Positions 17,144 through 26,547 of a DNA stretch of 64,000 nt are shown here, piece by piece (position 1 is the first letter of the stretch; the number at the start of each line of letters is the position of its first letter). The stretch lies in contig NZ_CP106881.1 of the NCBI RefSeq assembly GCF_023634805.2, forward strand, positions 1,364,001-1,428,000, in the 5' to 3' direction. Under the pieces are notes generated by a model, which worked only from the letters and a program-made list of their open reading frames with translations, did no database searches and was not told the origin of the DNA. Made by a program: the position numbers and the translations under genes. The stretch comes from Comamonas endophytica. Lineage in GTDB: Bacteria; Pseudomonadota; Gammaproteobacteria; Burkholderiales; Burkholderiaceae_C.

Positions 17144-17770
17144 TCAGAAATCGAGTTCGATGCCGCGTGCCAGCAACTTGACGCGCAGGGCGGCGCGTGC
17201 GCGCGAGAGCCGGCTGCGCACCGTGCCCACGGGGATGGTCAGCAACGCCGCGGCCGACTCATAGGACATCTCGTCCACGGCCACCATCAGCAGGATCGAG
17301 CGCATGCTTTCGGGCAGGTCTTCCAGCGCCGCCTGCAGGTGCCGCATGCGCTGGGTCTGCTCGAACCTCTCGTCCGGTGCCAGCGCATCGGCGGGCATGT
17401 CGGACAGCGCCGATTCATCGGTGAATTCGTGGCGCCGCTGCGGAGCGCGGGACAGGTGGTTGCGCACCAGGTTCATGGCAATGCCGTACAGCCAGGTCGA
17501 CAGTTCGGATTGCCCCTTGAAGGAACTGTAGGAACGCACGGCTTCCAGGAATGCCTGCTGGGCCAGGTCCTGGGCATCGCCTGCATTGCCGATGTTCTTG
17601 ATGATGAAACGCTGCAGGCGTGCGCCATGGGCCTGCACGAGAGACTGGAAGAGCGCGTCACGCTGGGCCAACGACTGTTCGTCCATCGCTGGCATGGGTT
17701 CGCTGTCGGCATACGCTTCGAGACTCTGGGAACTGCCTTCCCACGATTGCCCTATGGATTCATCATTCAT
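17144..17770 (-). CDS. ECF sigma factor, BtrS/HrpL-like, probable T3SS regulator
   Basis: A 208-residue sigma-70 family factor. Region 2 (AQDLAQQAFLEAVRSY through GIAMNLVRNHLSR) and region 4 (LPESMRSILLMVAVDEMSYE through GTVRSRLSRARAALR) are intact, with no extra C-terminal domain. I chose ATG 17770; the frame reaches 17824. No anti-sigma gene is adjacent. As I recall, Bordetella bronchiseptica controls its T3SS with the ECF factor BtrS encoded beside the bsc genes, and this gene occupies a comparable place. Its own upstream region lacks the GGAACC/GTTAC pair, so it is probably controlled from elsewhere. Confidence 0.88.
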   Translation of the reverse strand: MNDESIGQSWEGSSQSLEAYADSEPMPAMDEQSLAQRDALFQSLVQAHGARLQRFIIKNIGNAGDAQDLAQQAFLEAVRSYSSFKGQSELSTWLYGIAMNLVRNHLSRAPQRRHEFTDESALSDMPADALAPDERFEQTQRMRHLQAALEDLPESMRSILLMVAVDEMSYESAAALLTIPVGTVRSRLSRARAALRVKLLARGIELDF

Positions 17771-18095
17771 ATCGGACACCACCCGCGGCTGAATTAAGCA
17801 AAATGGGCTTACCCACGTAACCAATTCTTACATGCTGCGTTGGGTTTGTATACCTTGGCATTAATCCAACGTTGCACGACCACAGCAGCGGTTTTGCCAG
17901 CTGGCCCAAAGTGTCGCCTGCACGGGTTTTCAGAGGGGAAACCAGTACTCCAATGGAGTGAACCAATGGATTGCCGGCTATATATCCATGATGCTCAAAG
18001 AGTGCTTTTGCACCGCATCCGGTGTGCCAGCCCGGCCTGAAACCAAGCGCTTGAATCGGGTATTTGTAACAAATACCGCAGCAATCAGATGCGTT
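17771..18095. other. Intergenic region upstream of the sigma gene
   Basis: The stretch of 325 bases is AT-richer than its surroundings and contains no convincing gene. It should hold the promoter of the sigma gene (reverse strand, start at 17770). It contains an interrupted palindrome at 18059-18077 and a partial one near 18014-18024. No GGAACC/GTTAC pair was found. Confidence 0.6.
18059..18077. promoter_or_regulatory. Interrupted palindrome, possible operator
   Basis: GGTATTTG-TAA-CAAATACC gives two perfect 8-base arms around three bases. It lies just downstream of the orphan gene (stop at 18096) and about 290 bases upstream of the sigma gene start. There is no T-run on either strand, so a dimeric repressor or activator site is more likely than a terminator. 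No regulator can be assigned. Confidence 0.4.
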
Positions 18096-18692
18096 TCAGC
18101 GCGTGGGCAGGTCGCGTTCCAGCAGCTCGGCCTGCAACCACTGGCGTGCGGTTTCAGGCGCCACCGGCATCTGCTTGAGGCGTGCTGCCGCGGCAAAGCG
18201 CTGCTGCATGCGCGCATCGATGGCCGCCCGCTGGGGCGCGCTCACGTCCTCTGGCGCCAGGCCTGCGGCATGGCAGGCGTCGACGAACTCCGCCGTGTGG
18301 ATCGCGGCGCTGAATTGCATCTGCGTCATGAAATCCACCCCCTGCAGGGCCTGTTCGCTGGCCTCGGCCATGGCAATGGCCTGCAGCACCAGGCGCGACT
18401 GCAGCGGCTTGCCGGGCCGTGGTTCGAGCGCCAGCTCGCGCACCACCGCCTCCTGGATGCCGCGCGGAAACGACCGCCCCAGGACCTCGATGAACACCGC
18501 GGTGCTGTCCACCTCGGCCTCCGAGCCCATGTGCCTGGTGCCGGCATCGGCTGCCGTGCCGGCGGCTGTCACTTTCCATTCGGAAACGTCCCAGCCTACT
18601 TGCAATGCCTCTGCGGTGCATGCAAGATCACGGAAAGATTGAAGCGACAGCTGGGCCGCATCCACAGGGATGGCGAGGACGGTAGTAGTCAC
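18096..18692 (-). CDS. Orphan protein, candidate T3SS effector or accessory protein
   Basis: A 198-residue protein starting with GTG at 18692. It has no signal peptide or membrane segment and a mostly helical, Ala/Gln/Glu-rich C-terminal half (about 85-198) with a less regular, Ser/Thr-containing N-terminus, as is common for type III substrates. I do not recognise a family. A GGAACC-N15-GTTAC motif lies 41-66 bases upstream, the same pattern as before sctW and the T3SS operon. This suggests co-regulation with the T3SS. It could be an effector, a chaperone or a regulator of the sigma factor next door. Confidence 0.65.
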   Translation of the reverse strand: MTTTVLAIPVDAAQLSLQSFRDLACTAEALQVGWDVSEWKVTAAGTAADAGTRHMGSEAEVDSTAVFIEVLGRSFPRGIQEAVVRELALEPRPGKPLQSRLVLQAIAMAEASEQALQGVDFMTQMQFSAAIHTAEFVDACHAAGLAPEDVSAPQRAAIDARMQQRFAAAARLKQMPVAPETARQWLQAELLERDLPTR

Positions 18693-18732
18693 GGCGATGG
18701 AGACCTTCTCGTAAAGGAGCTTCTAGTTTTTA

Positions 18733-18758
18733 GTAACGATTCGCCGGCTCGTGGTTCC
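18733..18758 (-). promoter_or_regulatory. Putative ECF-sigma promoter for the orphan gene
   Basis: On the reverse strand GGAACC (18758-18753) is followed after 15 bases by GTTACTAA (18737-18730). The start of transcription would lie near 18725, about 33 bases before the GTG at 18692. The match to the two sites at 401-426 and 459-486, in both elements and in leader length, is the main evidence. Confidence 0.6.
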
Positions 18759-18942
18759 AGCGCAGACAGCCAATGTGCAAAGGGCGTGTGCGCATCCTAC
18801 CGCCTGCGCCGCATGAGGGGAAAAATATAGTCCTGAATCTGGTATGAATTCAACCAGTCCTGTCGCTGTGACGCGACCCCATGCCCGCAGCAATGGCGCA
18901 TCCTCATGAGGTCGGCAATAATCCGCAGCGGAGGTGTTATTG

Positions 18943-20442
18943 GTGACCATTTCTCTCGCAACCGGTCTGGACTTTGAAGACATGTTCGACCTTGCCCCTG
19001 TATCCCTGTGGATGGAGGATTACAGCGGGCTCAAGCAACTGTTCGACCGGTGGCGTGCCGACGGTGTCACGGATCTTCTGGCCCATCTGCGCGAAGATCC
19101 GGAACGGCTTCGGCGCTGCAGCCAGTCCTACAAGGTGCTGCGCGTCAATCAATACACTCTCGACCTGTTCAAGGCGGCGGACCAGCAGACGCTGCAAAGC
19201 CGGCTGCACGAGGTGTTCCGCGGCGACATGCTCGACAGCATCCTGGTGGAACTGCTCGCGCTGTGGGACGGGCAGCAGGGCTTTGAAACCCGCTCGGTGA
19301 ACTACGCGCTCGACGGCCGCCGGCTGGATGTCCAGGTGCGCGCCCGCGTCCTGCCGGGCTATGAGGACAACTGGAGCCGGGTGCTGGTTTCGCTCGAGGA
19401 TGTGACCGCCGAGGTGCAAAGCACGGAAAAGCTCAAGCGCAGCGAGCAGTATGCGCGCGATCTCTTCGAGCATTCGCCGGTCTCTCTGTGGGTCGAGGAT
19501 TTCAGCGAGGTCAAGCGCCTGCTCGACGAGGTGCGCGCGCGCGGCATCAGCGACTTCCGCACCTTCCTCAAGGTGCACCCGGAGTTCGTCACGCGCTGCA
19601 TGAAGGAGATCCGCGTGATCGACGTCAACCGGCAGACGCTGGAGATGTTTGGCGCTCCGAGCAAGCCCGAGCTGCTGCAGAACCTGTCGCGCGTCTTTCG
19701 CGGGGAGATGTACGACTCCTTCGCCGAGCAGCTGATGGACCTCTGGGACGGCAGGCTGGTGCAGCAACGCGAGGTGGTCAACTATTCGCTCAACGGCGAC
19801 ATCCTGCACATCCATCTGGAATTCTCGATCAACGTCCACGCGCAGAACTGGGAACTGGTGCTGCTGTCGCTGGTCGACATCACGGCGCGCAAGAAAGCCG
19901 AGGCCTACCTCGAGTACCTGGGCAAGCACGATGTGCTGACCCAGCTGCGCAACCGCGCATTCTACATGGAGGAGCTCAACCGCCTGTCGCGCAAGGGCCC
20001 CTGGCCGCTGGCCGTCATCGCGATCGACATGAACGGCCTCAAGGCCGTGAACGACGAGCATGGCCATGCCGCCGGCGATGCGATGCTGCGCCGCCTGGGC
20101 GAGGTGTTGGCCAAGGCGGTCGACGACCCGGCCTGCGTGGCGCGCATCGGCGGCGACGAGTTCATGGTGTTGCTGCCGGCCACGGATGAGCGCGGTGCGC
20201 AGGCCATGCAGGAGCGCATCCTGTCGCTGCTCGAGCTGAACAACCAGTTCTATCCGGGCCATACCATCCATCTGGCCATGGGCCATGCCGTGGGGCAGGA
20301 AGGCGCATCGATGGAAGGCATCGTGCACCGTGCCGACCAGGCGATGTATGCCGACAAGCTGCGCTTCTACGAGGCCGACGAGCGCGATCGGCGCGCGGCG
20401 GCGGCTGCCCCGCTGGCTGTGGCGCCTGTCAGCGTGGCCTGA
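18943..20442 (+). CDS. Diguanylate cyclase with duplicated PAS-like sensor domains
   Basis: A 499-residue cytoplasmic protein. Two homologous N-terminal units (about 8-140 and 172-305) share the block SPVSLW(M/V)ED(Y/F)S, a following helix and VFRGxMxDS; they look like PAS-type domains with an unusual insert. The C-terminal GGDEF domain (about 325-480) has an intact active-site IGGDEF. The allosteric I-site position preceding it reads DDPA instead of RxxD, so feedback inhibition by cyclic di-GMP is probably absent. GTG 18943 is preferred because GGAGG lies eight bases upstream; GTG 18934 is an alternative. No membrane segment is present. Confidence 0.85.
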   Translation: MTISLATGLDFEDMFDLAPVSLWMEDYSGLKQLFDRWRADGVTDLLAHLREDPERLRRCSQSYKVLRVNQYTLDLFKAADQQTLQSRLHEVFRGDMLDSILVELLALWDGQQGFETRSVNYALDGRRLDVQVRARVLPGYEDNWSRVLVSLEDVTAEVQSTEKLKRSEQYARDLFEHSPVSLWVEDFSEVKRLLDEVRARGISDFRTFLKVHPEFVTRCMKEIRVIDVNRQTLEMFGAPSKPELLQNLSRVFRGEMYDSFAEQLMDLWDGRLVQQREVVNYSLNGDILHIHLEFSINVHAQNWELVLLSLVDITARKKAEAYLEYLGKHDVLTQLRNRAFYMEELNRLSRKGPWPLAVIAIDMNGLKAVNDEHGHAAGDAMLRRLGEVLAKAVDDPACVARIGGDEFMVLLPATDERGAQAMQERILSLLELNNQFYPGHTIHLAMGHAVGQEGASMEGIVHRADQAMYADKLRFYEADERDRRAAAAAPLAVAPVSVA

Positions 20443-20524
20443 CGCGGGCACGGCGCCCAGACCTGCCCGGTCCATGCGCCGCCCTGCCTAGAGTGGGACC
20501 GCAACCTCAGAAAAGGAGTACGGA

Positions 20525-20731
20525 ATGTCCACAGACAAGCAGGAACCCGGCACGGGCAAGGTCGAGAACGACCACAACCGCCAGGGCAACCAGGCGCCCA
20601 CGCAGAAGAACGAGGGCCAGCGCACCCCCGAAAGCCGCCACGACCGCGAATCGCAGGTCGGCAGCAGCAACCAGAACCAGTCGCGCCAGAACACCGGCGG
20701 CGGCGGCCGCGACGGCCGCGGCGCAGGCTGA
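20525..20731 (+). CDS. Small hydrophilic Gln/Asn/Gly-rich protein
   Basis: A 68-residue protein without hydrophobic residues to speak of: Lys, Gln, Asn, Arg and Gly dominate, and it ends in a glycine-rich tail. It has a good ribosome site (AAGGAGT) nine bases before ATG 20525 and a terminator-like hairpin downstream, so it looks like a real gene. It is predicted to be disordered. Such small proteins are often stress-associated in Comamonadaceae, but no function can be assigned. Confidence 0.6.
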   Translation: MSTDKQEPGTGKVENDHNRQGNQAPTQKNEGQRTPESRHDRESQVGSSNQNQSRQNTGGGGRDGRGAG

Positions 20732-20780
20732 TGGCCTGAACGCGAGAAATGCGCCCTGAGGCGCATTCCTTTGCCGGCAA

Positions 20781-20804
20781 GCAGGGCGCCTCGGGGCGCC
20801 CTGC
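20781..20804. terminator. Terminator-like hairpin between convergent genes
   Basis: GCAGGGCGCC and GGCGCCCTGC form a perfect 10-base stem with a TCGG loop, followed by GCCTTTC. It lies between two converging small genes and probably stops transcription from both sides. The T-run is weak. Confidence 0.65.
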
Positions 20805-20809
20805 GCCTT

Positions 20810-21154
20810 TCAGCGCGCGTCCTTGCGCTCGCTCGGGCCGTTGCTGTCCGAAAGCACTTCCGAAGGCGGCTTCAGATCGCCGCTGTCGCCGCCTTCGGCC
20901 TCCCAGGTGCCGCCGTCGCGCGCCGTGTTGCCGCGTGGATGGCCCATGTCGGTGCCGTCGTCGAAATTGAGCGGACCGTCCTGCGGCAGGTCGTCGAAAC
21001 GATGGGCCGACACCTCGTCCAGCGTGTCGGCGACGTCGGTTTCCGCGCTCAGGTAGTCGTTGATGTCCTTGCCTTCGGGCAGGTCGGCATTGGCATCCTC
21101 GCTGCGGTCGAGGTGCGGCTTGCCGGCTTCTTCGGGGGTGATGGGTGTACGCAT
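20810..21154 (-). CDS. Small acidic hypothetical protein
   Basis: A 114-residue, strongly acidic protein (many Asp and Glu) with Pro and Gly, probably disordered, without signal or membrane segments. ATG 21154 has GGAGATA upstream at normal spacing. The open frame extends to 21220 but without a better start. No known domain is recognised. It converges with the small gene at 20525 and the two share a hairpin. Confidence 0.6.
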   Translation of the reverse strand: MRTPITPEEAGKPHLDRSEDANADLPEGKDINDYLSAETDVADTLDEVSAHRFDDLPQDGPLNFDDGTDMGHPRGNTARDGGTWEAEGGDSGDLKPPSEVLSDSNGPSERKDAR

Positions 21155-21265
21155 GTCTATCTCCGGTTGCGGCATGGCCCACATGGCCAGCCCATGCGCC
21201 AAGCCTGACCGCGCAGCCACTTGCCCGGGGTCGGTGCAGCACCATCCATCGGGTAGGAGGCGCGC

Positions 21266-21820
21266 CTACTTTTCCTTGAACATCTCCACGCGCCTGGCCT
21301 GCAAGCTGTAGCCGCTCGCGCCAAGCTCGGATTTTGTGCGCGCGCGCCCCAGCTTGCCGCTGACCCAGACCGCGCTCATGGTCTTGAAACCCTTCGCCGG
21401 CGGGTCCGATTTCACATGGATGATCTGGTTGGCCGGCGGCGGCGGCGTGTGGATGCAGGCACCGAAGTACGGCACCAGCAGGAATTCGCGCAGCGCCTTC
21501 TCGTTGCCTTCGAGCGGCACGATGAAGCCCGGGATCCTCACCGCCCGGCCATCGAGCGAGGCCACCGTGGGCGCCTCGTCCCAGACCTTGCGCATGCGCT
21601 CGTACAGCGCCTGCACGCGGGGGTCCGAATCCGGCAGCTCGGTGAGCTTCTGCAGGTCCTCGAAGGACTTCGTCGGGTCCCATCCGGGCGGCACCAGCGC
21701 CTCCCAGCCGATCTCGGCAAAGGGCGCGGCCTGCAGCGCGGGCGCCGCACCCAGGCAGGAGGCGGCCAGCGCCTGCAGCAGGCGCCGCCGCGGCATGTCG
21801 GGGGATAGGGAAGAAAACAT
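21266..21820 (-). CDS. DUF3299 protein of a putative zinc-uptake operon (PA4066-like)
   Basis: A 184-residue exported protein. The N-terminal signal (RRRLLQALAASCLGAAPALQA) resembles a twin-arginine or Sec signal, and the body carries the DUF3299 pattern (AVRIPGFIVPLEGNEKALREFLLVPYFGACIHTPPPPANQ). It is the last gene of a four-gene reverse operon (DUF2796 protein, ATPase, permease, DUF3299) with a two-base gap to the permease. The same set, PA4063-PA4066 in Pseudomonas aeruginosa, is as I recall zinc-responsive. The Cys and His in the block are candidate metal ligands. Confidence 0.82.
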   Translation of the reverse strand: MFSSLSPDMPRRRLLQALAASCLGAAPALQAAPFAEIGWEALVPPGWDPTKSFEDLQKLTELPDSDPRVQALYERMRKVWDEAPTVASLDGRAVRIPGFIVPLEGNEKALREFLLVPYFGACIHTPPPPANQIIHVKSDPPAKGFKTMSAVWVSGKLGRARTKSELGASGYSLQARRVEMFKEK

Positions 21821-21822
21821 CG

Positions 21823-23094
21823 TCAGATCCTTGGAGACAGCCCGTCGGCCAGCGACAGGCGGTAGGCGCGCCAGCCCGGCAGCAGGCTCGCGAGCCAGCC
21901 CGCGAGCAGCAACCCTGCCAGCAGCAGCCACTGCATGGAGGTCACCTGGCGCAGATCCAGCGTCAGGCCGAAGTGCGCCTGCAGCCAGGGGTTGAAGGCC
22001 AGCACGCAGATCACCAGCGCCAGGAGGCCCAGCGCCATGCCGGCCAGCGTCAGCAGGATGCCCTCGAGGGCCAGCAGCGCCAGCACCTGCCAGGGGCTTG
22101 CGCCCACGGTGCGCAGCACGGCAAGCTCGCGCCGGCGCTCGTTCAGCCCCGCCAGGATCACCGACATCAGGCCCGCCATGCTGACCAATGCCACCAGCCC
22201 CGACATCAGCAGCAGCGCCTGCTCGCCCGCGCCCACCACGTCCCAGAGCTCGTCGAGCGCCACGCCGGGCAGCACCGACATCAGCGGCTCGGCGCCGAAA
22301 TTGTTCACCTGGCGCTGCACCGAGAACACCGCGGCGCGGTTGTGCAGGCCCACCAGCGCCGCGGTCACGCTGCGCGGCTGCAGCTGCAGCGCGCGCGCCT
22401 CTTCGGCACTGATGCTTTTGCCCGGCAGCGGCGCGCCCGCCATCCAGTCCACGTGCAGGGCCTCCATGGCCTCGAGGCTGATATGCGCGGTGCGGTCCAC
22501 GGGCGTGCCGGTGCGCGCCAGGATGCCGCTGATGGTGAAGGGCTTGTCGTCGTGGCCCGCGCCCAGGCTGATCTCGCCCGTGCCGTGCGCCAGCGCGATG
22601 CGCTGCCCGATGCGGTAGCCGAGCCGGTCCGCGAGCTCGGCGCCGATCACCACCTCGTAGAGATCGCGAAAGCGCTGGCCTTCGCGCAGTTGCAGCGGCT
22701 GCTGCTCGCCATAGCGGAAATGCGCGAAATAGGCCGGCGTGGTGCCCAGCACCGGAAAACCGCGGTGCGAGTCGCCCAGCGACAGCGGCACCACCCACGC
22801 CACGCCGCGCAGCTGCTCCAGCGCCTCGACGCTGCTCCAGCGGATGTTGTTGGTGGCCGCGCCCACATGGAACACGGAATACAGCAGCAGCTGCACGGAG
22901 CCGGTGCGCGCGCCGACGATCAGGTCGGTGCCCGACACGGCCGAGCTGAAGCTGCTGCGCAGATCGGTGCGCACGCGCTCCACGCCCAGCAGCATGAAGG
23001 TCGACAGCGCAATCGAGAACACCGTCAGCGCCAGCGTGAAGCGCCGGTTCCAGGCACTGCGCCAGGCCAGGCCCAGCAGGAAGGCCCGGCTCAT
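21823..23094 (-). CDS. ABC transporter permease, MacB/LolC-FtsX type
   Basis: A 423-residue permease with one N-terminal membrane helix (about 15-40), a large periplasmic domain (about 45-270) and three C-terminal helices (about 285-310, 330-365, 380-405), the FtsX/MacB topology. Proteins of this class act on periplasmic or membrane partners rather than moving ions through a channel. It overlaps the ATPase gene by four bases. The neighbouring histidine-rich DUF2796 protein suggests a role in zinc handling. Confidence 0.87.
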   Translation of the reverse strand: MSRAFLLGLAWRSAWNRRFTLALTVFSIALSTFMLLGVERVRTDLRSSFSSAVSGTDLIVGARTGSVQLLLYSVFHVGAATNNIRWSSVEALEQLRGVAWVVPLSLGDSHRGFPVLGTTPAYFAHFRYGEQQPLQLREGQRFRDLYEVVIGAELADRLGYRIGQRIALAHGTGEISLGAGHDDKPFTISGILARTGTPVDRTAHISLEAMEALHVDWMAGAPLPGKSISAEEARALQLQPRSVTAALVGLHNRAAVFSVQRQVNNFGAEPLMSVLPGVALDELWDVVGAGEQALLLMSGLVALVSMAGLMSVILAGLNERRRELAVLRTVGASPWQVLALLALEGILLTLAGMALGLLALVICVLAFNPWLQAHFGLTLDLRQVTSMQWLLLAGLLLAGWLASLLPGWRAYRLSLADGLSPRI

Positions 23095-23807
23095 GCCCCC
23101 TCCCCGGCGCCGCGCGCCGCGCGGTTGATTCCCGGCAGCGACACCTGGCGCGCGAAGCGCTGCGCGCTGCGCCGGTCATGGCTCACGAACACCAGCGCGC
23201 TGCCGGCCGAAGCGCAGGCCGACAGCAGCAGGTCCAGAAAGACATCGCGCCGGTCCTCGTCGAGCGCCGAGGTCGGCTCGTCGGCAATCACCAGGTCCGG
23301 CTGGCCCACCAGCGCGCGCGCCGCGGCCACGCGCTGCTGCTGGCCCACCGACAGCGCGTGCGCGGGCCGGCTCCAGGCCGCGGCATCGAGCCCCATGCCG
23401 GCCAGCCAGCGCTGCGCTTCGGCCTGCGGCGAGCCGGCAAGGCGCTGCGCGGCCTCGCGCCGCCGGGCGGAGAAACGGCAGGGCAGCAGCACGTTCTCCA
23501 ACGCGCTGAGATAGGGCAGCAGGTTGAACTGCTGGAAGATGTAGCCCACATGGTCGACGCGGTGCCGGTCGCGCGCGCTCGGCCGCAGCACTTTCCATTC
23601 GATGCCATCGAGCGCCACGCGCCCGGCCTGCGGCAGCAGCACCCCGGCCAGCAGCGACAGCAGCGTGCTCTTGCCGCAGCCGCTCGGTCCATGCAGGAAA
23701 ACGCTTTCGCCGGCCTCGACCTCGAGCGCGGCGATGTCCAGACAATCCTGCGTACTACCCGGCCAGGCGAAGCGCAGGTCCTCGAGCTGCAGAAGGCTGC
23801 CCGCCAT
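23091..23807 (-). CDS. ABC transporter ATP-binding protein (PA4064-like)
   Basis: A 238-residue LolD/MacB-type ATPase. The Walker A loop GPSGCGKST, the Q-loop (YIFQQFNLLPYL), the signature and the Walker B region (DLVIADEPTSALDED) are all present; the signature reads LSVGQQQR rather than LSGGQQQR. ATG 23807 is chosen; a TTG at 23819, overlapping the previous stop, is possible. It pairs with the FtsX-type permease that follows. Confidence 0.9.
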   Translation of the reverse strand: MAGSLLQLEDLRFAWPGSTQDCLDIAALEVEAGESVFLHGPSGCGKSTLLSLLAGVLLPQAGRVALDGIEWKVLRPSARDRHRVDHVGYIFQQFNLLPYLSALENVLLPCRFSARRREAAQRLAGSPQAEAQRWLAGMGLDAAAWSRPAHALSVGQQQRVAAARALVGQPDLVIADEPTSALDEDRRDVFLDLLLSACASAGSALVFVSHDRRSAQRFARQVSLPGINRAARGAGEGA

Positions 23808-23815
23808 CGTGCCGC

Positions 23816-24397
23816 TCAACGCCCCGCCAGGTCCAGCCGCGCGGCGCGGGGCCCCAGGGTGCGCCTGAACTGCTTTTGCGGCGCGGCGACCTGGACATCG
23901 ATGCTGCGCAGCCGTGGGTAGGCCTCGAACAGCGGCTTCGCGTCGATGAAGCGCGCTTGCGCGGCCCTGGTGCAGGTGAAGACGATGTCCACCGCGATAT
24001 CGGCATGCTCGGCTTTCCCGTCATGGTCATGGCCATGGCCGTGGGCGCCGCGCAGCCCCAGGACGGCGGAATCGAGCTCGACTTTCTGCAGCCTGCAGCC
24101 GGCCGCCGCGTCGGGCTGGAACAGGCCATCGGCAGCCTTGAGGCGTGCCACCATGTCCGCCACCCGCTTGCGCTCGGCGTCGTTGCGCGGCGCACGCTCG
24201 AAGCCCAGGAAGCCATCGAGTGGCCCCTCGAGCGCCAGCGTGACGGTCTGCGCGTCGATGGCCACAGCCAGGTCCATGTGGCCATGGGTGTGGGCATGCG
24301 GATGGGCGGCGGCCGGCAGCGCTGTGGCCAGGACGCCGGCCGCCAGGGCCAGGGCGCGCACCGTGGCAAGACCGGGAATCAGGGAGGGTGGGAACAT
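23816..24397 (-). CDS. Histidine-rich DUF2796 periplasmic protein (PA4063-like), probable zinc binder
   Basis: A 193-residue exported protein. The signal peptide ends near LPAAAHP, and the mature N-terminus reads HPHAHTHGHMD. A second cluster, HGHGHDHDGKAEH, lies near residue 120. This layout is that of the DUF2796 family, whose Pseudomonas member is a zinc-binding periplasmic protein. It is the first gene of the operon. The 101 bases before it contain TATAAC on the reverse strand (24470-24465), usable as a -10 box and resembling half of a Zur site; a full Zur palindrome was not found. Confidence 0.82.
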   Translation of the reverse strand: MFPPSLIPGLATVRALALAAGVLATALPAAAHPHAHTHGHMDLAVAIDAQTVTLALEGPLDGFLGFERAPRNDAERKRVADMVARLKAADGLFQPDAAAGCRLQKVELDSAVLGLRGAHGHGHDHDGKAEHADIAVDIVFTCTRAAQARFIDAKPLFEAYPRLRSIDVQVAAPQKQFRRTLGPRAARLDLAGR

Positions 24398-24498
24398 CGG
24401 CAACTCCGGGAGCACAGGACAGGCCCGGCGCGGCGGCTGGCCTGCGCCCGGACCGGGAGCCGCTGTTATAGCACCACTGTGCCGGGCTCCCCGCAGCC

Positions 24499-26406
<1,908 letters not shown>

Positions 26407-26547
26407 GGGATGCTCCTGATGAAAGACAGGCGATGCTATGCTTTCAGCCTGGAAATAACTGATCGTTATATTTGCTTATATGAAATTTTATTTCTTATGT
26501 GTCAAATAAAGAAATCCAGTTCCATATTTGCAATCCATATGAAATAA
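26407..26547. promoter_or_regulatory. AT-rich divergent control region glmS / Lrp-type gene
   Basis: These 141 bases are strikingly AT-rich for this genome. ATATGAAAT occurs twice (26478-26486 and 26537-26545), and other half-palindromes such as CATATTTG lie between. Lrp/AsnC proteins bind such sites and usually control their own gene. The second repeat ends directly before the regulator's ATG (26548), which has no visible Shine-Dalgarno sequence, so binding there would cover the translation start. Confidence 0.5.

Noticed and set aside
24461..24480. A full Zur operator before the DUF2796 gene
   Set aside because: Only one half-site (GTTATA) is visible; the other half does not match, and TATAAC may simply be the -10 box.
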